Positions 59,159 to 64,000 of a stretch of DNA of 64,000 nt are shown here, in pieces. The first letter of the stretch is position 1. Each line of letters starts with the position of its first letter. The notes beneath the pieces are model-generated. The model ran no database searches and had not been told where the DNA came from. It saw nothing but the letters and a program-made list of their open reading frames with translations. The stretch lies in contig NC_091871.1 of assembly GCF_019399895.1 (NCBI RefSeq), forward strand, positions 7,221,001 to 7,285,000, read 5' to 3'. Source of the DNA: Cardiocondyla obscurior (taxonomy: Eukaryota > Arthropoda > Insecta > Hymenoptera > Formicidae). The translations under genes were made by a program, and so were the position numbers.

Positions 59159-61598
59159 TTTCTCTAAAAACAACATAAGCTGTTAAACATGCTGTTAAAC
59201 ATAGATAAAATTAATCTAACATAATATCGTGTACTATCAGTTAAGGAAAGAAGACTCTTTTATCCTTCGGGCAAAATTATTATTCCAAGTATTAGGATAT
59301 ATCGTACATCCAGTTGCTCAACTTACTTTTGGAAATTGCACAATTATTCATTCACTATACAATACGAAATACGAATGCTAAAAAGTAACGTACTCTCGCG
59401 AAGTAAGCGCAAAATGTGATCGAGGGAATATCAGTGACAAAGTCGCGGCGAAGATTCGGAAATAAACCGAAGAGATTGTTGCTCGTCCCGAAGCAGAAGC
59501 ACTAGTTAACACTCGCGGAGCGCGCACGAGTGTCTACGTGTTGCGAGAGCGAATCTGCCGAGAGCGGTATTTGTGCGGGAATAATTTGCATACGTAAGGT
59601 CGTCCCGCGCGTGCCCGTGTCACACGTAACTCGTAACATGCCAATCGCGCGAGAGATTCGCGCAACCGGGCCCGGGAGAGACACTGGGTACCCTTTGTAC
59701 GCGGCACGCACACGTTCAGAGACATTTTACACGCTCCTTACGTCGAGTTACTCGTCAATCGACCCTAATAACTTGCAGTTATCGTTCAATAACGCGATAC
59801 GTCATATTTCACATTCTACGCGCGACCCCATCGTTATCGAATCTATCAGAGTTGTCGCGCACCAATCGCTCTCCCTACCAGCTCGTCTGATCCAACGCTA
59901 TTCTCCGACGGATTAATATTTACACGTTACGTTCGGTGGGACGTATAAAAATAGTAGAGACGCACCGATATGAAATACCGACGATATCGATACCGGACGC
60001 GTTCAGCTCGTCTCTGGTCAAGAATTTCTTTGAACTTTCTTCAAAATTAATGGTATTGCTAGCCGCCCCGTTCTTGCGACTCGTTATCTCGCCTCACTCA
60101 CTTTTGTTGGTCTCCTCTTCGCCAGGATAATCGTCGTAGCTCGGCAAAATGTTCCAACGAAATCTATTATAATCGTTTACGACGCTCGTCTTCCGTGAAA
60201 TGACCTTCATCGTTATTAAAGTCCAGTCCGTTCGTGACAAAACTGCGGACACACGTTTAACATCTCAATGATGATACACGGCATTCATCTGATTAATGTT
60301 CCTACTACATACATGACAACGTACATTTACAACAATTTTTATACTCAATATTTGAAGTCGGTAAAAATCGACGAGATACTTCAGATTCTTAAAAAAAAAA
60401 TTTAGTAACACTCGAACCAAAATCGCGTCTTCTCTCTTTTCTTTTTCATTTCTAAAATTATCCTTTTTAATGTCTTTCCTTGCGCGGTGATACTTCTTTA
60501 ATATCTTCAATTTTCAAGTCTTACCTTTTGTGGTTATTACAAATGTACGGACATACATACCACACAGAAATATTTACAAGTAATACTAGGACAGTATCGA
60601 GAAGTACGCTGTAATTAATAATGAATATTACTTGAAATAAACAAACGGCGGCACGAATTAATTAGAAGATAACCTTAGATTAGCTACTGGAGGGGGAATG
60701 TTGAATTATGGTTGAATTAAATCTGTTAGGCTCTAACCATGAAGTAAGAGTAAGGAAACCCAGACAAAAAATAGTTTACGAAAATGGCACCAACCGCTGA
60801 AAAGAATAGATTTTTTTTTATGGATGACGCCATTTGCAATTACCAACCGTACCCGGATGTGACGGACGATCTTACAGAGTCACATACTTCGTGCTCAAAG
60901 TCCATTGCTGCCAAATTAAGACCGAGAAATCTCCTTGATCGGTTCGCGACATGGTAGCAGTCACTAAATACGCGCCGTGCCTTCGAAAAGAAAGAAACGT
61001 GGACCGCGTGTTCGTCCCACTTATTTTCGGCTGTCTCAAAATAGCTCCGATGGATCACGGCGAAGTTGAATCGCGAGATCTCAAGGCTGGGAACGCGAAC
61101 GTCAGTTGCGCGAGTAACTTCGCGTCGAAGCGTCTCGTGGATCCTTCGTGACAAACGCGAACCGACGACGTCCAGCGAAACGTGAATGCATGCTCTCGTC
61201 TGACGCCGGCCACTCCGGTTAATTACGTCACGTTCGTCGGTATGAGAGGAGGCAGGCGGACGGAGGGTGAAACTGCGCGAGATAAAAGAAGAGAGATAGA
61301 TTCGTCGGCTTAATCCGCAAGCTAAGTTGACCCCGAGGTACGAATCTTTTTTTTGCTGCCGGGGTGCAAACTCCACTTGAACATGTGACTTCTCGCGCGA
61401 TAACGAATCCGTTTTATCAGTGATTGCAGTGATCCCTCGATGCAGGCAAGACGTTCCGTGTCGTTTGTCACGCTAGCGAATCGTCTAAGAGAAAAAAACA
61501 ATCGATTGCCGGCGTGAAGTAGAGAGAAAAAAAGGAACAGGTGGGAGAACAGCGGTTCGAGAGGAAATATTGAGAATATAAGTGGAGGTGGGTGATAC
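59159..61598. promoter_or_regulatory. Head-to-head intergenic region of the M13 peptidase and Idh
   Basis: Holds the 5' regions of two divergent genes. The GC-rich patch at about 59490-59720 fits the peptidase promoter or 5' UTR exon; the patch at about 61080-61320 fits the Idh side. A 178-codon minus-strand frame at 60840-61376 resembles no family and lies in this GC-rich DNA. No core promoter motif could be fixed. Confidence 0.45.
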
Positions 61599-63431
61599 AT
61601 GTTTAAGGCTGCCATGCTTACGCCCCACCGTGGCCTTCAGGCGTACGCACATTTTATAAAGACTGTACGCTCATTACAGTCTGCTAGTTACCACGGTGTC
61701 ACGTCATCGTTGTCATCGTCGCCCTTGATCGCTAATCATCGTCACCTGCTGCGAAATCAGACGATAGAACAATTATCTAAAACTGCCAACGCCTCTTTTG
61801 CGACAATGGCAAAAATAAAGGTAAATATGAACAAAACTAGCTATCGATTTCGGAATTATACGTGCTCATCGTCTAAGGATTTTCACCGCCTCGGGAAAGA
61901 ACGTGAGAAAGTGGACTTTACTCCGGTTCTCCCGACGTCTTTTACATTCGATTTGAATTGAAAATTATATGAATTTTATTGCTAATTATAGGAGAAATTT
62001 TTTTATAGAGAAATATATAAGATTGCGGCCAGCATTTCATTATAATGCTACAAAAAAAGAAAAAAATAAAGTAGATTTTAATTTATAATTTATTATTTTA
62101 AACTTATAGTTTATTTATAAAATTGCATTCGTATCTAAAAACGACATTCAGGAAAAAGGAGAGTCGTATTTTAGTTAGAGATTCTTGAGTAAATCTATGA
62201 ATATTTTGCAATTTTTTAGGCGGGACCAGTCGTAGACATTCTCGGCGATGAAATGACACGAATAATATGGGATTCAATTAAGGAAAAACTCATCTTGCCC
62301 TACTTAGACGTCGAGCTGCACACGTATGATTTGGGCGTTGAAAATCGCGATGCCACTAACGACAAAGTGACAGTGGAATGTGCTGAGGCGATTAAACGTT
62401 ACAACGTCGGCATTAAGTGTGCGACTATCACGCCTGATGAGAAACGAGTTGAGGAATTCAAGTTGAAGCAGATGTGGAAAAGTCCAAACGGCACCATTAG
62501 GAACATCCTGGGTGGCACAGTATTTCGCGAGGCGATTATTTGTAAGAACATCCCGCGTTTGGTGGTCTGTTGGAAGGAACCAATCATCATTGGGAGGCAC
62601 GCACATGCTGACCAGTATAAAGCTACAGATTTCATAGTGCCAGGTCCCGGGAAGCTAGAGATTACGTGGACTGGAGTTTCAGGCGAGAAGATCCAGCACA
62701 CCGTCCACGACTTTAATGGCCCTGGCATCGCCCAGGCTCAATACAACACAGACGAGAGCATTCGTGCTTTTGCTCATAGCTCATTCCAGTACGCGCTCTC
62801 GCGCAATTATCCACTGTACCTTTCCACTAAGAACACAATTCTCAAGAAGTACGACGGTCGCTTCAAAGATATATTCCAGGAGATTTACGACAAGGAGTAT
62901 AAAAAACAATTTGAGGCGAAGAAAATATGGTACGAGCATCGATTGATCGATGACATGGTGGCTTATGCTATGAAATCGGAAGGTGGTTTTGTATGGTCGT
63001 GCAAGAATTACGACGGCGATGTACAGTCTGATTCCGTGGCACAAGGCTACGGCTCTTTGGGCATGATGACATCGGTTCTCGTGTGCCCGGACGGCCGCAC
63101 GATTGAGGCTGAAGCCGCCCATGGCACTGTCACCCGTCACTATCGCCAATTCCAGCAGGGCAACGAGACGTCCACTAATCCAATCGCTTCTATCTTCGCA
63201 TGGACTCGCGGCTTACTACATCGTGCTAAACTCGACGACAACACCCGTCTGCGACACTTTGCCGAAACCCTGGAAAAGGTCTGCATCGACACTATCGAAT
63301 CTGGTTTCTTGACGAAGGATCTCGCCATATGCATCAAAGGCATGAACAATGTCACAAGAGCCGATTATCTTGAAACATTCGAATTTATGAATAAACTCGC
63401 TGAGAATCTGGAGAAGCAGCTCAATGCATGA
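61599..63431 (+). CDS. Idh: NADP-dependent isocitrate dehydrogenase with mitochondrial leader
   Basis: Converts isocitrate to 2-oxoglutarate with NADPH formation, as a homodimer. Two coding exons, 61599-61820 and 62220-63431 (GT-AG, phase 0), 477 residues. Residues 1-69 are rich in Arg, Ser, Leu and Ala with few acidic residues (MFKAAMLTPHRGLQAYAHF), typical of a mitochondrial presequence; Met70 starts MAKIK, matching the start of the cytosolic enzyme, so leaky or alternative initiation could give a 408-residue cytosolic form. Conserved: ATITPDEKRVEEF, KSPNGTIRN, GRHAHADQYKATDF (Arg200, equal to human IDH1 Arg132), LSTKNTILKKYDGRF, YDGDVQSD, EAAHGTVTRHYR. The usually invariant SGW before this Arg is VCW here. 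No peroxisomal C-terminus (ends KQLNA). The whole enzyme on one exon is notable; see the A-run after it. Confidence 0.94.
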
Positions 63432-63471
63432 CTCGTCAGTGACAACGAAGAACGTAGCCTACGAGCCAAGT

Positions 63472-63503
63472 ATTAAATTCATATTGCAAGAAAAAAAAAA
63501 AAA
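63472..63503 (+). terminator. ATTAAA poly(A) signal followed by a genomic A-run
   Basis: ATTAAA at 63472-63477 lies 40 bp after the Idh stop; 13 bp further, at 63491-63503, is a run of 13 A. A signal at the proper distance from an A-tract is the footprint expected where a polyadenylated cDNA was written into the genome, though AT-rich DNA can imitate it. Confidence 0.45.
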
Positions 63504-64000
63504 TATATTTACGTGGTTACGGGAAAATACTAAACTTCAATAAGCATATATTAATTACAATTATACATGCTTATAAAATTGTTGCTATAGAGTTACGTTA
63601 AATCTTTGGTTTCACGTTGTATCGTGACCACATTTAATTTATCTTCAAGGTTTTAATCAGGCCATTCGTTTTGCAAAACATGAATTGATTACTTCACATT
63701 TCTTCGATATAAAAAGGAGATAAATGCTAAAGAGATATTAACTAGTGATCGAATCAGTTATTCAACTCAGCGAAGCAATCGTAAATCATTGACTTTTGTA
63801 ATGGTATTCTAAAAGTATAGAAAATGTCATTAGTAAATTAAATAATATAATGCAACGTATGAATTAAGCACTGGATGATTTAAAAAAAAAAAAGTAATGT
63901 ACAATTATATAGATTTTTAAATAAAATTTTTTTAATCGTATAAGATTATAAGTTGACATATAGTAATAATTACATTAAGGCAAAATTAAATGTTAAAGCA
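63504..64000. other. AT-rich DNA downstream of Idh
   Basis: No coding region, RNA gene or repeat family seen up to the window end. Confidence 0.5.

Noticed and set aside
60840..61376. 178-codon minus-strand frame upstream of Idh
   Set aside because: Lies in the GC-rich divergent promoter region; no family resemblance, and plus-strand frames overlap.
1..64000. CRISPR arrays, operons, ribosome binding sites, prophage or plasmid functions
   Set aside because: The genes are spliced and animal-type; no regularly spaced direct repeats or bacterial signals were seen.

Overview
The window looks like a piece of an insect nuclear genome, most likely a hymenopteran and perhaps an ant. The basis is four spliced protein-coding genes of insect type, long AT-rich non-coding tracts with many poly-A/T runs, interspersed CpG-rich blocks, and an isocitrate dehydrogenase that reads like the hymenopteran form. 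Species cannot be decided from the sequence alone.

Layout. (1) Positions 1-226, minus strand: the start of a gene that leaves the window on the left; its protein has an unbroken run of 12 histidines, as many developmental transcription factors do. (2) About 0.2-43 kb: no protein-coding gene can be supported. It holds GC-rich blocks, a cluster of CRE-type palindromes (TGACGTCA) at 1.7-3.5 kb, an exon-like repeated segment at 13.3-14.1 kb with relatives at 31.5 kb and 45.2 kb, several small palindromic or inverted-repeat elements that look like MITEs, a 77-nt hairpin, and microsatellites. It has the look of a regulatory landscape. (3) 43.1-44.8 kb, minus strand: COP9 signalosome subunit 8 in four coding exons. 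(4) 45.8-49.7 kb, plus strand: dishevelled in nine coding exons, with DIX, PDZ and DEP domains and the canonical C-terminus. About 3 kb downstream is a short spliced coding-like segment whose reading phase would also fit as an alternative dishevelled C-terminus. (5) 53.6-59.2 kb, minus strand: a membrane-bound M13 (neprilysin-like) metallopeptidase reconstructed as 16 coding exons with consistent phases, 995 residues, with an unusually long stalk. (6) 61.6-63.4 kb, plus strand: NADP-dependent isocitrate dehydrogenase with a mitochondrial leader on exon 1 and the entire enzyme on one exon, followed by a variant poly(A) signal and a genomic A-run, which suggests a cDNA-mediated origin or intron loss.

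The genes serve different roles (protein-degradation control, Wnt and planar polarity signalling, extracellular peptide cleavage, NADPH supply) and do not form a pathway. CSN8 and dishevelled are head to head about 1 kb apart; the peptidase and Idh are head to head about 2.4 kb apart. Exon limits were read by eye from splice signals, reading phase and recalled family sequences; no database search was run.
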